Made by a program: the position numbers and the translations under genes | In this document: piece after piece, positions 1 to 8,969 of the stretch | How the letters are laid out: every line of letters begins with the position of its first letter | Position numbering within the stretch: the first letter of the stretch is position 1 | Assembly: GCA_037045045.1 (NCBI GenBank) | Contig: JBAOHL010000002.1 | Location: forward strand, 526,565-590,564 | From: Phosphoribacter sp037045045 | GTDB taxonomy: Bacteria > Actinomycetota > Actinomycetes > Actinomycetales > Dermatophilaceae | Length of the DNA stretch: 64,000 bases | Direction: 5' to 3' | The notes under the pieces: model-generated | Told to the model about the DNA's origin: nothing | The model's database searches: none | What the model saw: the letters and a program-made list of their open reading frames with translations, nothing else

Positions 1-864
1 AGCCGGTGCGGGCTCGGTGGCCATGAGCCAGGTCGTCGTGTCGATGCCCTCGTTCCCGCGGCGCAGCAGCGGCCGAGTGATCGACGCGAAGTGCGGCAGC
101 GACGAGGTCACCCCAGGGGTGGCCGCCCAGCCGGGGTGCGTCGCATAGACACCGATTCCCGATGCGCCCCAACGTCTTTGGAGCATCGGGAGCAATTCGA
201 CCTGGGCCCGCTTGCTCCGGGCGTATGCCACCGGGCCCCGGTAGGGCCCCCGCCGGTAATCCAGATCGTCGAGCACCAAGGGTTGGGTGTACATCCCGCC
301 GCTGGTCACGAAGACGACCCGAGCGTGGTGCCCCGCGAGGACCGGCAGGAGGGCCTCGGTGAGGGCGATCGGCCCGAGGACGTGCACGGCCATGGTCAGT
401 TCGCGACCGTGGTCGTCCTCTTGTCGGGTCGCCGGGAGCACTCCGGCGTTGTGGACGATCCCCGCGAGGGGGCGGGGGTGCCGGAGGAAGTCGGCGGCGA
501 AGCGTTGGACCGACGTGCGGTCGGCGAGGTCGCAGCGCCACACCTGCTGCGCCCCCGTCCCCGCCGCGGCGTCGACCTGCTCCGCCGCGTCGGCCGCCTT
601 GGCGGGATCGCGGACCACGAGGTGGACGTGGGCCCCGAGTCGCGCCATCTCGATCGCGGTCGCGGCGCCGAGACCCGAGGAGGCACCCGTGACGACGACG
701 TCCTTGCCGCGCAACGCGTTCGGGGCAGGGTCCGCAGGCCACGTGCCGATGCGTCGGCGCACCTGGTATCCGATGCGCGTGTAGCCGGCCACGACGGACC
801 GGTCCAAGGCGGTGTCGAGGGCACGGCCCAAGGCCCGGGGCAGGCCTTCGCTCGATCTAGGCAT
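1..864 (-). CDS. Short-chain dehydrogenase/reductase (3' part outside window)
   Basis: The protein starts at the ATG at 864 and is still open at base 1, so the C-terminus lies outside the window. A Rossmann glycine motif TGASSGLG sits near residues 59-66, followed by HNAG and the catalytic YARSK. The ~50-residue N-terminal extension before the Rossmann fold resembles the DHRS12-like SDRs. The start codon overlaps the photolyase stop (ATGCCTAG), so it is the last visible gene of the five-gene minus-strand operon and probably translationally coupled. SDRs of this type are found with photolyase and CFA-synthase genes in other bacteria. The substrate, perhaps a modified lipid, is inferred only from context. 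Confidence 0.85.
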   Translation of the reverse strand, partial: MPRSSEGLPRALGRALDTALDRSVVAGYTRIGYQVRRRIGTWPADPAPNALRGKDVVVTGASSGLGAATAIEMARLGAHVHLVVRDPAKAADAAEQVDAAAGTGAQQVWRCDLADRTSVQRFAADFLRHPRPLAGIVHNAGVLPATRQEDDHGRELTMAVHVLGPIALTEALLPVLAGHHARVVFVTSGGMYTQPLVLDDLDYRRGPYRGPVAYARSKRAQVELLPMLQRRWGASGIGVYATHPGWAATPGVTSSLPHFASITRPLLRRGNEGIDTTTWLMATEPAPA

Positions 865-2248
865 CGGCAGTCTCCTCGGCGGTGCGGGCACGGACCGCGG
901 CGTAGCGCGCCAACGCCTCTCGGCGTTCGACGTCATGGTCGACGATGCGCGCCGGATAGTCCGCGGCATACCCGTCGGCGGCGTCCCAGGGGCGGTGCGC
1001 GGCGCGGCCCGGCAGGTGGGCGAGCTCGGGCACCCAGCGGCGCACGTAGTCGCCGTGGGGATCAAAGCGCTCCCCCTGGCTGACCGGGTTGAACACACGG
1101 AAGTACGGGGACGAGTCGGTGCCCGTCCCGGCAACCCACTGCCAGCCATGGGAATTGGAGGCGACGTCTGCGTCGAGTAGGTGGCCCAGGAAGTGTCTGG
1201 CTCCGATCGGCCACCAGACGTGCAGGTCCTTGGTGAGGAAGCTCGCCGTGATCATCCGCACCCGGTTGTGCATCCATCCGGTGGCGGCCAACTGGCGCAT
1301 CCCCGCGTCGACCATGGGGTAGCCGGTGCGTCCGACCCGCCAGGCCTGCACCGCGTCTGGGAGCCCGTTGTAGGCCAGCTCGCGCAGATCGGCGCGCAGG
1401 TCGTGCCATGCGCTGCGTGGATGGTGGGCAAGGACGTCGGCGTAGAACTCGCGCCAGGCCAGCTCGCGGCGGAACGCCTCCGGCCCCGGCCCGCCCTGCC
1501 GGGACAGGTCGTGCAGGACAGTGCGCGGGTGCAGGGCGCCGACCTTGAGATCGGCCGAGATCCGCGAGGTCCCGTCCAGGTCGGCTCGGTCGCGGTCCGT
1601 GGAGTATGCCGCGAGCGCGCCGTCGCGGAAGGCTCGCCATCGCGCGAGCGCGGCCGACTCGCCCGCCTCGGGCAGCGCCGGCAGACCGGACCCATCGAGC
1701 GCCGCGCGCACCGTGTCGACGGCGCGCGGGTCGCTGGGGAGATCGGCGACATCGAGGGTCTCCGAGTCGGATTCAGCCGGGGCGGGCCACCCATGATCGA
1801 GCCACGCCCGATAGAACGGGGTGAACACCCGATACGGCCCGCCGGCGCGGGTGCGGACGAGACCGGGCCCGACGGCATACGGCGTCCCGGTTTCGACCCA
1901 ACGGATGCCAGCCCCGGCGAGAGCCTGGGAGACCGCGGTGTCCCGTCGCCGGCCGGCCGGGGTGGTCTCCCTCGTCACGTGCACCTCGCGGGCACCGACC
2001 GCGAGGGCCAATTCGGGGATCCGGGTGCGGGGATCGCCGTAGGCAACGACGAGACTCCCCCGAAAGGCCTCGGCGGTAGCGAGCACGGTGGCCGCGAGCC
2101 AAGCCCGGCGCACCGGCCCGGCGGCCTCCCACAACCTCGGGTCGAGGACGAAGGCGACCACCACCGGCCGCCCGCCCTGGGCGGCCGCGAGCAACGCCGG
2201 ATGATCCCTGCGGCGCAGGTCTCGGCGCAGCCAGAGCAGCGCAGTCAT
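857..2248 (-). CDS. phr: Deoxyribodipyrimidine photolyase (cryptochrome/photolyase family)
   Basis: 463 residues, typical for a class I photolyase that splits cyclobutane pyrimidine dimers using blue light and FADH-. The N-terminal antenna domain begins LWLRRDLRRRDHPAL. The C-terminal FAD domain carries WREFY, the block MRQLAATGWMHNRVRM, and WQWVAGTGTD. The ATG at 2248 overlaps the stop of the upstream SRPBCC gene (ATGA). That junction supports this start over the longer upstream reading frame, which lies inside the SRPBCC gene. Operon context suggests induction together with membrane-lipid modification genes under the MarR regulator at 6064. Function by family is secure; substrate class (CPD rather than 6-4) is inferred. 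Confidence 0.95.
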   Translation of the reverse strand: MTALLWLRRDLRRRDHPALLAAAQGGRPVVVAFVLDPRLWEAAGPVRRAWLAATVLATAEAFRGSLVVAYGDPRTRIPELALAVGAREVHVTRETTPAGRRRDTAVSQALAGAGIRWVETGTPYAVGPGLVRTRAGGPYRVFTPFYRAWLDHGWPAPAESDSETLDVADLPSDPRAVDTVRAALDGSGLPALPEAGESAALARWRAFRDGALAAYSTDRDRADLDGTSRISADLKVGALHPRTVLHDLSRQGGPGPEAFRRELAWREFYADVLAHHPRSAWHDLRADLRELAYNGLPDAVQAWRVGRTGYPMVDAGMRQLAATGWMHNRVRMITASFLTKDLHVWWPIGARHFLGHLLDADVASNSHGWQWVAGTGTDSSPYFRVFNPVSQGERFDPHGDYVRRWVPELAHLPGRAAHRPWDAADGYAADYPARIVDHDVERREALARYAAVRARTAEETADA

Positions 2249-2688
2249 GGCGTCGGCGCCGACAGACCGTCGAGCTTCTCGCGCAGCAAGGCCGCAGTGT
2301 CGTCGCCGAGTCGGTCGAGCAGCGGGCGCATGAGCGGCCCGAGGAAGCGGGCCAGCCCGGTGAAGGTGAACTCTGCGGTGTAGGCGACCTGCGACCCCTG
2401 CCCGTCGGGCGTGACGACGATCGTGTCGCGGGCCGTCGTCGTCGCGTTGCTCCCGAGGAGCACGATCGTCGGGGGCTGTCGGGTCTGCAGGACGTAGTCC
2501 AACTCGACGGTCCGGCCGGCGAAGCGCGAGGTGTTGCGATAGCGGCTGCCCACCCCGCCGTCGCCGTCCGCGAGCACACACGACACGGTGCCGGAGTCCC
2601 ACTCGGCGGCGTTGCGGAAGTCAGCGAGATACGGGTAGACGCGCTCGGGCGGGGTACTCGTGCGGACGGTGCGGGACAGGGTGGTCAC
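2245..2688 (-). CDS. SRPBCC-family (polyketide cyclase/START-like) protein
   Basis: 147 residues starting at the GTG at 2688, which overlaps the stop of the CFA fusion gene (GTGA). The fold signature is that of small SRPBCC proteins: an N-terminal strand followed by PPERVYPYLADFRNAAEWDSG, a central beta sheet, and a long C-terminal helix starting near ARFLGPLMRPLLDRLG. These proteins form a hydrophobic cavity that binds lipids or small aromatic ligands; no catalytic residues can be named. Its place between cyclopropane synthase and photolyase suggests a lipid-handling or stress role, but this is inference. Confidence 0.85.
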   Translation of the reverse strand: MTTLSRTVRTSTPPERVYPYLADFRNAAEWDSGTVSCVLADGDGGVGSRYRNTSRFAGRTVELDYVLQTRQPPTIVLLGSNATTTARDTIVVTPDGQGSQVAYTAEFTFTGLARFLGPLMRPLLDRLGDDTAALLREKLDGLSAPTP

Positions 2689-4670
2689 GGTGTCCTCCTC
2701 AAGGTGAGCTGGGCGACGTCGAGGTAGCCGGTCGCGAACCCCGCTTGGCAGTAGGCGAGGTAGAACTCCCACTGCCTGCGGAAGGTCTCGTCGTAGCCGG
2801 CCCCGACCAGGTCCGGCCACCGCCGGACGAACTCGACGCGCCACCTCCGCAGGGTCTCGGCATAGTCGGCACCGAAGCGCAGGGAGTCTGTCACCCGCAA
2901 GCTCGTATGCCGCTGGGCCGCTTCGTCGAGCGCCCGCTGGGACGGGACGAGGCCGCCGGGGAAGATGTGCTTCTGGATCCATCCGTAGGAGTGGCGAGTG
3001 GCGAGCATGCGGTGGTGGGCCATGAGGATCGACTGCACCACCGCGGTGCCGCCGGCGGCCAGACGCCCGTCGATCACCCTCAGGTAGTCCGGCCAGAACT
3101 CCTCGCCGACGGCCTCGATCATCTCGATGCTCACGACGGCGTCGAACTCCCCCTCGACGTCGCGGTAGTCACGCAGCTCGATGTCGACGTTCGCGTCGAC
3201 GCCCGCCGCTCGGACCCGCCGACGAGCGAGGTCGATCTGGTTGCGGGACAGCGTGATCGACGTGACGTGCGCTCCTCGACTCGCGGCCCGGATGGCCAGC
3301 TCGCCCCACCCGGTCCCGATCTCGAGCAGTCGCGTGCCGGCACCGACGCCCGCCGCGTCGAGAGCCGTGTCGATCTTGCGCCGCTGGGCCTCGGCGAGAT
3401 CCTGCTGACCCCGGGGCCGGGACGGGTCGAACATCGCGGCGCTGTAGGTCATCGTCTCGTCGAGGAACGTCTCGAAGAGGTCGTTGCCGAGGTCGTAGTG
3501 CGCGGCGACGTTGGCCCGGGCGCCGGACCGCGTGCCCCGATGGTGCTGCGGGATGGCCCGGTCGAGCAGGCGACGGCAGGCGAGGACGCGACGCGGCAGC
3601 AGTGTGGTCAGCCCCGCCGCGAACGGGATGAGCAACTCCGCGAGGTCGGTGCCGGGTGCCGCCTGCCAATCCCCGGCCATGTAGGCCTCGCCGAGGCCGA
3701 TCTTCGGGTGGGTTTCCAGGCGGCGCATGAGCTCCCGCGGACGGACCAGGGCGAGGACCGGATCGGCCGGCCCTCCGCCTCCCCGTTCGCGACCGTCCGG
3801 CCACCGCAGCCGCACCGGCAGCCCCGCGACCATCCGCCGGACGAGCACCTCCGCGATCCGTCCCCGCGTCAGGACGGTATGGCGCCCCGCCGGAGCGAGT
3901 CGCTCGTCGGGCGCGGCGCCGACGGACCGCTCGCGCGACACCGGGAGCCGGCGCAGCCACAGCCAGATCCCGTGGGCGCGGATGAGGCCGCTGACCCGAT
4001 GCGTCATCAGCGGGTATGTCACGAGAGCCCGGGCGAGACTGCGGCTCGTCAGTGGCACGGGAGCGCCCCACACCGAAGCGCTGAGCCAGGCGTGCCCGCC
4101 GCGCTCCAGTCGGATCGCGACGGAGACCCGCTGCCCGTCGCAGCGCAGGCGCACGGCATACGTTCCCGTGACGTCGTTGAAGGGGGACACCAGCAGCGCC
4201 TTGTCGACCCGCGCCCGGCCCGCGGCGTCGGGGCGCACGACGTAGTCGTGGCTGGCGCCGTAGGTGTTGCGCACCTCGAGGATCGCCGCGACCAGCCGAT
4301 CCTCGGGGTCGAGGAACCAGAACACCGACAACGGGTCGAACACGTGGCCGAGAACGCGGGCGTGGGCGAGCACGAGGGTGCGGGTCCCCGGCGGCAGCGT
4401 GACGCCGGCCGCGGCGACCCTTCCACGGGCGAGGGAGTCGAGGTCGGCGAACGTCGCCGCCCCGCCGAGGTGGTCGCGAGGATCCAGGCGGGTGAACCTC
4501 CCCAGGACTGCGGGCGTCCGGGGCACGTCCGCGAGGTCGACGAGCCACAGGTAGTGGCGGTAGGTGAACGAGTGCCGAATCGGCTGGTGGCGGACGTGCT
4601 GGACTCCGCCGAGCACGAGCGCCGGCGGACGCACTCGGCCGGGCAGCGGCGGCGCCTGCCGGGCTACCAC
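2685..4670 (-). CDS. DUF1365 domain fused to cyclopropane-fatty-acyl-phospholipid synthase
   Basis: 661 residues from a GTG at 4670 that overlaps the stop of the FAD oxidoreductase gene. Residues 1 to about 240 match the DUF1365 pattern (IRHSFTYRHYLWLVDL; HARVLGHVFDPLSVFWFLD; EVRNTYGASHDYV). The rest is a CFA synthase: GLGEAYMAGDWQA, AHYDLGNDLFETFLDETMTYSAAMF, the SAM-binding LLEIGTGWGELAIRA, and SIEMIEAVGEEFWPDY. CFA synthases methylate unsaturated phospholipid acyl chains at the membrane surface. DUF1365 and CFA synthase are normally separate neighbouring genes, as in the singlet-oxygen (ChrR/sigma-E) regulon of Rhodobacter; here they are one polypeptide with no stop between them. The product may be a cyclopropane, methyl-branched or other modified lipid. 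Confidence 0.9.
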   Translation of the reverse strand: MVARQAPPLPGRVRPPALVLGGVQHVRHQPIRHSFTYRHYLWLVDLADVPRTPAVLGRFTRLDPRDHLGGAATFADLDSLARGRVAAAGVTLPPGTRTLVLAHARVLGHVFDPLSVFWFLDPEDRLVAAILEVRNTYGASHDYVVRPDAAGRARVDKALLVSPFNDVTGTYAVRLRCDGQRVSVAIRLERGGHAWLSASVWGAPVPLTSRSLARALVTYPLMTHRVSGLIRAHGIWLWLRRLPVSRERSVGAAPDERLAPAGRHTVLTRGRIAEVLVRRMVAGLPVRLRWPDGRERGGGGPADPVLALVRPRELMRRLETHPKIGLGEAYMAGDWQAAPGTDLAELLIPFAAGLTTLLPRRVLACRRLLDRAIPQHHRGTRSGARANVAAHYDLGNDLFETFLDETMTYSAAMFDPSRPRGQQDLAEAQRRKIDTALDAAGVGAGTRLLEIGTGWGELAIRAASRGAHVTSITLSRNQIDLARRRVRAAGVDANVDIELRDYRDVEGEFDAVVSIEMIEAVGEEFWPDYLRVIDGRLAAGGTAVVQSILMAHHRMLATRHSYGWIQKHIFPGGLVPSQRALDEAAQRHTSLRVTDSLRFGADYAETLRRWRVEFVRRWPDLVGAGYDETFRRQWEFYLAYCQAGFATGYLDVAQLTLRRTP

Positions 4671-5923
4671 GACACTCCGAAGGCCGCCGCCGCGGCGACA
4701 CCTGATCGCACCCCGTCCTCGTGGAATCCCCACCCGTGGTAGGCACCCGCGTATGCCGTGCGGCCCCGGGAGAGCTCGGCCAGCCGCCGTTGTGCGCGGA
4801 TCGCGGCGAGGTCGTAGCGCGGATGGTCGTACGTCACGGCGTCGATGACGAGGTCCGGGCGGATTCGGCTAGCGCCGTTGAGGGTGACGTAGACCGGTGC
4901 GGACGTGGGTAGGCCTTGCAGACGGTTCATCCAGTAGGTCACGAGCGGCGGCTCGGTGCCGGCGCCGCGGACGAGGTAGTTCCACGACGAGCGCGTCCCC
5001 GCCGTTCGAGGCATGAGAGACGGATCTCGATGCAGCAGGACCTCGTTGCGGGTGTACCCGAACGCCCCGAGCACCTCGCGCTCGGCCGGCGACGGGTCGG
5101 CCAGCAGGGCCAGGGCGCGGTCGGCGTGAGTGGCGATGACCACCCGATCGACGCGTTCGGTGGATCCGTCCTGGAGCCTCAGCTCGACGCCCTCGGCCCT
5201 GCGGACGACCGAAACGACGGCGCGCCCGACCCGTACGTCGGCGATCCCGCGGGCGACGGCCTGCACGTAGGCCCGGGACCCGCCGACGACGGTGTGCCAG
5301 GTCGGTGAGTCCCCGACCGAGAGCATCCCGTGGTGGGCGAGGAAGCGGAAGAGATACCGCGCCGGGTAGTCCAGCGCGTCGGCGCCCCCGGTGGACCACA
5401 CACACGCGACGACGGGCACGGCATACAGACGGACGAAGGCCGCCGAGAAGCGACCCTGCCGGACGAACTCGCCCAAGGTCGTGCCGTCCTCGTCGTCCGT
5501 CTCGTCGAGGAAACGCTGCGCCAGGGCGTGGAACCGACGCACCCCGACGAGCATCGACGGGTAGTCGCGGCCGAACCACTGCCGGGGACGGGCGAGAAAC
5601 CCGCGCGCGCCGCGCCCACCGGCGTATTCGATGCCGGTGTCCTCCTCGCGCACACTCATCGACATCTCGGTCGGCCGAGTCGACACGCCGAGCTCGGACA
5701 GCAGCCGCCGGAACAGCGGGTAGGTCCGGTCGTTGCAGACGATGAACCCCGAGTCCACCGCCATCGGCCCCTCCGGCCCGTCGACGTCGTGGGTGTGCGC
5801 GTGCCCGCCCAGCCGGTGCTCGGACTCCAGCAGGGTGACCTCGTAGTGGCGCCCGAGCAGGTATGCCGCGGTGAGACCGGATACGCCGGACCCCACTACG
5901 GCGATGCGATCGCGGCCCGTCAT
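4664..5923 (-). CDS. FAD-dependent amine-oxidase-like oxidoreductase
   Basis: 419 residues. The N-terminal dinucleotide-binding motif VVGSGVSGLTAAYLL and the following ESEHRLGGHAHTH are those of the NAD(P)/FAD-dependent oxidoreductases that sit with DUF1365 and CFA synthase in many bacteria. A second FAD-contact region VVIATHADRALALL lies near residue 270, and the C-terminus AYAGAYHGWGFHEDGVRSG matches the family. It is the first gene of the minus-strand operon. Its start at 5923 is 140 bases from the divergent marR gene, and the interval carries an operator-like palindrome. The substrate is likely an unsaturated or methylated acyl chain; this is inferred from context. Confidence 0.88.
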   Translation of the reverse strand: MTGRDRIAVVGSGVSGLTAAYLLGRHYEVTLLESEHRLGGHAHTHDVDGPEGPMAVDSGFIVCNDRTYPLFRRLLSELGVSTRPTEMSMSVREEDTGIEYAGGRGARGFLARPRQWFGRDYPSMLVGVRRFHALAQRFLDETDDEDGTTLGEFVRQGRFSAAFVRLYAVPVVACVWSTGGADALDYPARYLFRFLAHHGMLSVGDSPTWHTVVGGSRAYVQAVARGIADVRVGRAVVSVVRRAEGVELRLQDGSTERVDRVVIATHADRALALLADPSPAEREVLGAFGYTRNEVLLHRDPSLMPRTAGTRSSWNYLVRGAGTEPPLVTYWMNRLQGLPTSAPVYVTLNGASRIRPDLVIDAVTYDHPRYDLAAIRAQRRLAELSRGRTAYAGAYHGWGFHEDGVRSGVAAAAAFGVSW

Positions 5924-6040
5924 CGGTGGGCGACTCGCGGTCTGCCGAGGTCCGTGGAACCGAAACCTGGGGCGAGGAGGTGGGCCGCGCGGGGTTTGCG
6001 AGGCATGCTTGGCTCCCGGGAGGGGTGGTGTTCAGTGAAC

Positions 6041-6060
6041 TATCTAAGTAGATTACTAAA
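6041..6060. promoter_or_regulatory. Candidate MarR operator between FAD-oxidoreductase operon and marR
   Basis: An AT-rich imperfect palindrome TAAGTA-GAT-TACTAA lies just upstream of the marR start in the divergent intergenic region. Half-sites of the same sequence (TTAGT / ACTTA) recur before the MMPL gene, which suggests one regulator controls all three units. Confidence 0.55.
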
Positions 6061-6063
6061 CCA

Positions 6064-6552
6064 ATGAGCGACCTCACGTCAACCGAGCCTTCGCCGGGGA
6101 TCCTGCCGAACACCGATTTCGTGCGGACCTGGCGTCAAACGCCGACCCTAGCGGCGCTGCGGGAACTGCTCACGGTTTCCAGCCAGGTCGCTCCGACGGT
6201 GGCCCGGCGCGCTCGATTGAGCCATTCGGAACTGCGCGCCCTCGAACTGCTCGTCGCGTCGGCGCACGGACCAGTCGAGCTCGGCCGCGAACTGGGGGTG
6301 ACGTCGGCGGCGGCGTCCGGCATCGTCGACCGGCTCGAGGCTCGCGGACACGTCGTCCGCCAGGCGCACGAATCCGATCGCCGGCGCACCCAGGTGTCCC
6401 TCACCGATTCGGGCCGCGAGGAGGTGCTCGGCTACCTCGTCCCGATGTTCGCCGCCTTGGCCCGCTTGGACGCCGAGTTCACCCCCGATGAGCACACCGT
6501 CGTGTTGGCCTACCTTCGCGGGGCCATCGACGCAATTCGGCGGATCGCCTGA
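6064..6552 (+). CDS. MarR-family transcriptional regulator
   Basis: 162 residues with a winged helix: helix-turn-helix around LSHSELRALELLVASAHGPVELGRELGVTSAAASGIVDRLEARGHV, then the wing HESDRRRTQVSLTDSGRE. It is divergent from the photolyase/CFA operon and is followed after 181 bases by the MMPL exporter on the same strand. MarR proteins usually repress their own promoter and a neighbouring efflux or oxidative-stress gene and are released by small ligands or oxidants. The shared operators at 6041 and 6663 fit local control of both neighbours. Ligand unknown. Confidence 0.9.
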   Translation: MSDLTSTEPSPGILPNTDFVRTWRQTPTLAALRELLTVSSQVAPTVARRARLSHSELRALELLVASAHGPVELGRELGVTSAAASGIVDRLEARGHVVRQAHESDRRRTQVSLTDSGREEVLGYLVPMFAALARLDAEFTPDEHTVVLAYLRGAIDAIRRIA

Positions 6553-6662
6553 CCCTCGCCGCTCGGGTCGGGGCGCCTGCCGGTGATGCGACGGCGCGAC
6601 CTGGCCCCGCCGCTGAGCGCCTCGGCCGCGCCGGGAGAGTTGCGGAGGGCTGGCAGAAACCC

Positions 6663-6701
6663 TTAGTTTATGACTAATCAAGTAAGTCATTTAGTTACTT
6701 A
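6663..6701. promoter_or_regulatory. Candidate double MarR operator upstream of MMPL gene
   Basis: Two adjacent palindromes in an AT-rich patch: TTAGT-N5-ACTAA (6663-6677) and TAAGTCATTTAGTTACTTA (6683-6701, arms TAAGT/ACTTA). The half-sites match the palindrome at 6041. The rest of 6553-6733 holds no gene that I can see. Confidence 0.55.
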
Positions 6702-6733
6702 TCGAGATCCTTCCACCACCGCACGGAGGACGA

Positions 6734-8926
6734 ATGCCACGCCACGCCACGTCTCGAACGACCCGAACCCGGGTGATCGTCGGGGCGGTCCTCGTCCTGC
6801 TCGCCTGGCTGGCGTTGGCCGGCGTGGGCGGACCGGCGGCCGGCAAACTGTCCCAACTGCAGCGCAACGACAACGGCTCGTTCCTGCCGGCCGACGCCGA
6901 GTCGACGGTCGTCGCAGAGACCATCAAGCAACTCTCCGACACGGCGACCCTGCCGCTCATCGTCGTCGCCGAGCGACCCGAGGGCCTCACCCCGACAGAC
7001 CTGACCCTGGCAGGCCGCTTCGCGAGCCAGTTGCCACAACGCCCGCTGGGCGCCGAGCCGTCCCGCACGCTCGCCTCGCTGCTGACCGCACCGACGCTCA
7101 CGCCGATCCCGAGCAAGGACGGTAAGGCCTTCCTCGTCATCGTGCCCCTGGACGCCGAGCAATCCGGCCGCACGATCGGCGCGGCCACGGGCCTGAGCGT
7201 CGCGGCCGACACGGTGAAGGCGGCCATGGAGTCCCAACTGCGCGCCGAGGGGCTCACGGCATACGTCACCGGACCCGGCGGCTTCGTCGCCGACCTCGTC
7301 ACCGCGTTCTCCGGGATCGACGGCATCCTGCTGTTCATCGCCATGGCCGTTGTCCTGCTCATCCTGCTCGTCGTCTACCGAAGCCCCGTCCTGCCGTTCG
7401 CGGTCCTGCTCACCGCGGTCTTCGGCCTCAGCGCGGCAGCTCTCGTCGTTTACCTCGTCGCCAAGGCCGGGTGGATCACCGTGACCGGTCAGAGCCAGGG
7501 CATCCTCTCGATCCTCGTCGTCGGCGCGGCCACCGACTACTCGCTGTTGTTGGTGTCCCGCTACAAGGAGGAGCTGCACGACCGCGAGTCGACGTGGGAG
7601 GCGCTCAGGGTCGCCTGGAAGGCCACCGTGGAACCCATCGTGGCCAGTGCCGCCACGGTCATCCTCGGGCTGCTCGCCCTGACCCTCGCCGAACTCAAGG
7701 GCACGGCCGGGCTCGGCCCGGTCGGAGCTCTGGGCATCGTCGGGGCGCTGTTCTCGGCACTGACCTTCCTCCCGGCCGTCCTCGTGCTCGGGCGGCGCTG
7801 GATCTTCTGGCCGTCGGTGCCCCGCGTCGACCACGTCCACCGGGCCGACGTCATCTCCGCCAAACTCGGCTGGGGTGCCGTGGCCCGGCTGGTCGGCGCG
7901 CGCCCCCGGGCGACGTGGGTCGTCACCGGACTCATCCTGCTCGGCTTCGCGGCCTTCACGCCCTCCCTCAAGGCCGAGGGTATCGCCGCCCAGGACACCT
8001 TCCTCGTCAAGGTCGACTCGGTCGTCGGGCAGCAAGTGCTCGCGAGACACTTCGACGCCGGCTCGGGAAGCCCGGTCCAGATCGTCGTTCCCGCCGACAA
8101 GGCCACCCGCGTCGTCGAGGCGCTCGGCACGGAGGCGGGAGTCGTCGGCCCGTTCGTGGGGACCGCTCCCGGGGCCCCGACCAGAGTGGTCGAGGGCAGG
8201 GTCCTCGTCCAGGCGACGCTCACCGACCCGGCCGATGCCCCGGCCGCTGCCGACACGGTGCGCCGGCTGCGCACCGACCTCGACGTGGTCGGAACCGACG
8301 TCCTCGTCGGCGGGCAGACCGCCCAGACCCTCGACGTGCGCCTGTCGGCAGACCGCGACCTGCGCGTCGTCGTCCCGGCGATCATCGGGGTCGTCTTCCT
8401 CGTGCTGGCCCTGCTCCTGCGCTCGCTCGTCGCGCCCCTGCTGCTCGTCGCCGCCAACGTCCTCTCGTTCGGGGCGACCATGGGCGCCTCGGCCCTCGTG
8501 TTCAACCACGTGTTCCGGTTCCCGGGAGGCGACCCGACCACCGTGCTCTACGGGTTCGTGTTTCTCGTCGCGCTCGGTGTCGACTACTCGATCTTCCTGA
8601 TGACCCGAGCCCGCGAAGAGACCCGTGCCCTCGGTCCGAAGCAGGGCGTGCTCACCGCGCTCGCCGTCACCGGTGGCGTCATCACCAGCGCCGGGTTGGT
8701 CCTCGCCGCGACCTTCGGCGCGCTGGCCGTGCTGCCCCTGCTCTTCCTCGCCCAGATCGCCTTCATCGTCGCGTTCGGCGTCCTGCTGGACACCCTGGTC
8801 GTCCGCTCGCTGCTCGTCCCCGCGGTCACGGTCGAACTCGGCGCCCGGACCTGGTGGCCGAGCACCCTCTCCCGCACGTCGAGGACCGGCGAGCCGGCAC
8901 CGTCGTCGGTTTCGCGAGTGGTTTGA
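6734..8926 (+). CDS. MMPL/RND-type membrane transporter
   Basis: 730 residues, preceded by a good ribosome site (GGAGG, 8 bases before the ATG). The architecture is the MMPL duplicate: an N-terminal membrane helix, an extracytoplasmic loop, a helix block with the proton-relay motif GAATDYSLLLVSRYKEEL near residue 262, a second loop (about 420-540), and a second helix block with LGVDYSIFLMTRAREE near residue 620. MMPL proteins export lipids or drugs across the actinobacterial membrane using proton motive force. The shared operator with marR and the lipid-modifying operon next door suggest lipid export or drug efflux under MarR control. Confidence 0.92.
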   Translation: MPRHATSRTTRTRVIVGAVLVLLAWLALAGVGGPAAGKLSQLQRNDNGSFLPADAESTVVAETIKQLSDTATLPLIVVAERPEGLTPTDLTLAGRFASQLPQRPLGAEPSRTLASLLTAPTLTPIPSKDGKAFLVIVPLDAEQSGRTIGAATGLSVAADTVKAAMESQLRAEGLTAYVTGPGGFVADLVTAFSGIDGILLFIAMAVVLLILLVVYRSPVLPFAVLLTAVFGLSAAALVVYLVAKAGWITVTGQSQGILSILVVGAATDYSLLLVSRYKEELHDRESTWEALRVAWKATVEPIVASAATVILGLLALTLAELKGTAGLGPVGALGIVGALFSALTFLPAVLVLGRRWIFWPSVPRVDHVHRADVISAKLGWGAVARLVGARPRATWVVTGLILLGFAAFTPSLKAEGIAAQDTFLVKVDSVVGQQVLARHFDAGSGSPVQIVVPADKATRVVEALGTEAGVVGPFVGTAPGAPTRVVEGRVLVQATLTDPADAPAAADTVRRLRTDLDVVGTDVLVGGQTAQTLDVRLSADRDLRVVVPAIIGVVFLVLALLLRSLVAPLLLVAANVLSFGATMGASALVFNHVFRFPGGDPTTVLYGFVFLVALGVDYSIFLMTRAREETRALGPKQGVLTALAVTGGVITSAGLVLAATFGALAVLPLLFLAQIAFIVAFGVLLDTLVVRSLLVPAVTVELGARTWWPSTLSRTSRTGEPAPSSVSRVV

Positions 8927-8969
8927 CCCTCGACTTGCGCTCGGCCCCGGGGTGCCGTAGCAGTTGCCC

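Noticed and set aside
6695..8900. Long minus-strand frame opposite the MMPL gene
   Set aside because: Its sequence is Arg/Gly/Asp-rich with no domain, while the plus strand encodes a clear MMPL transporter.
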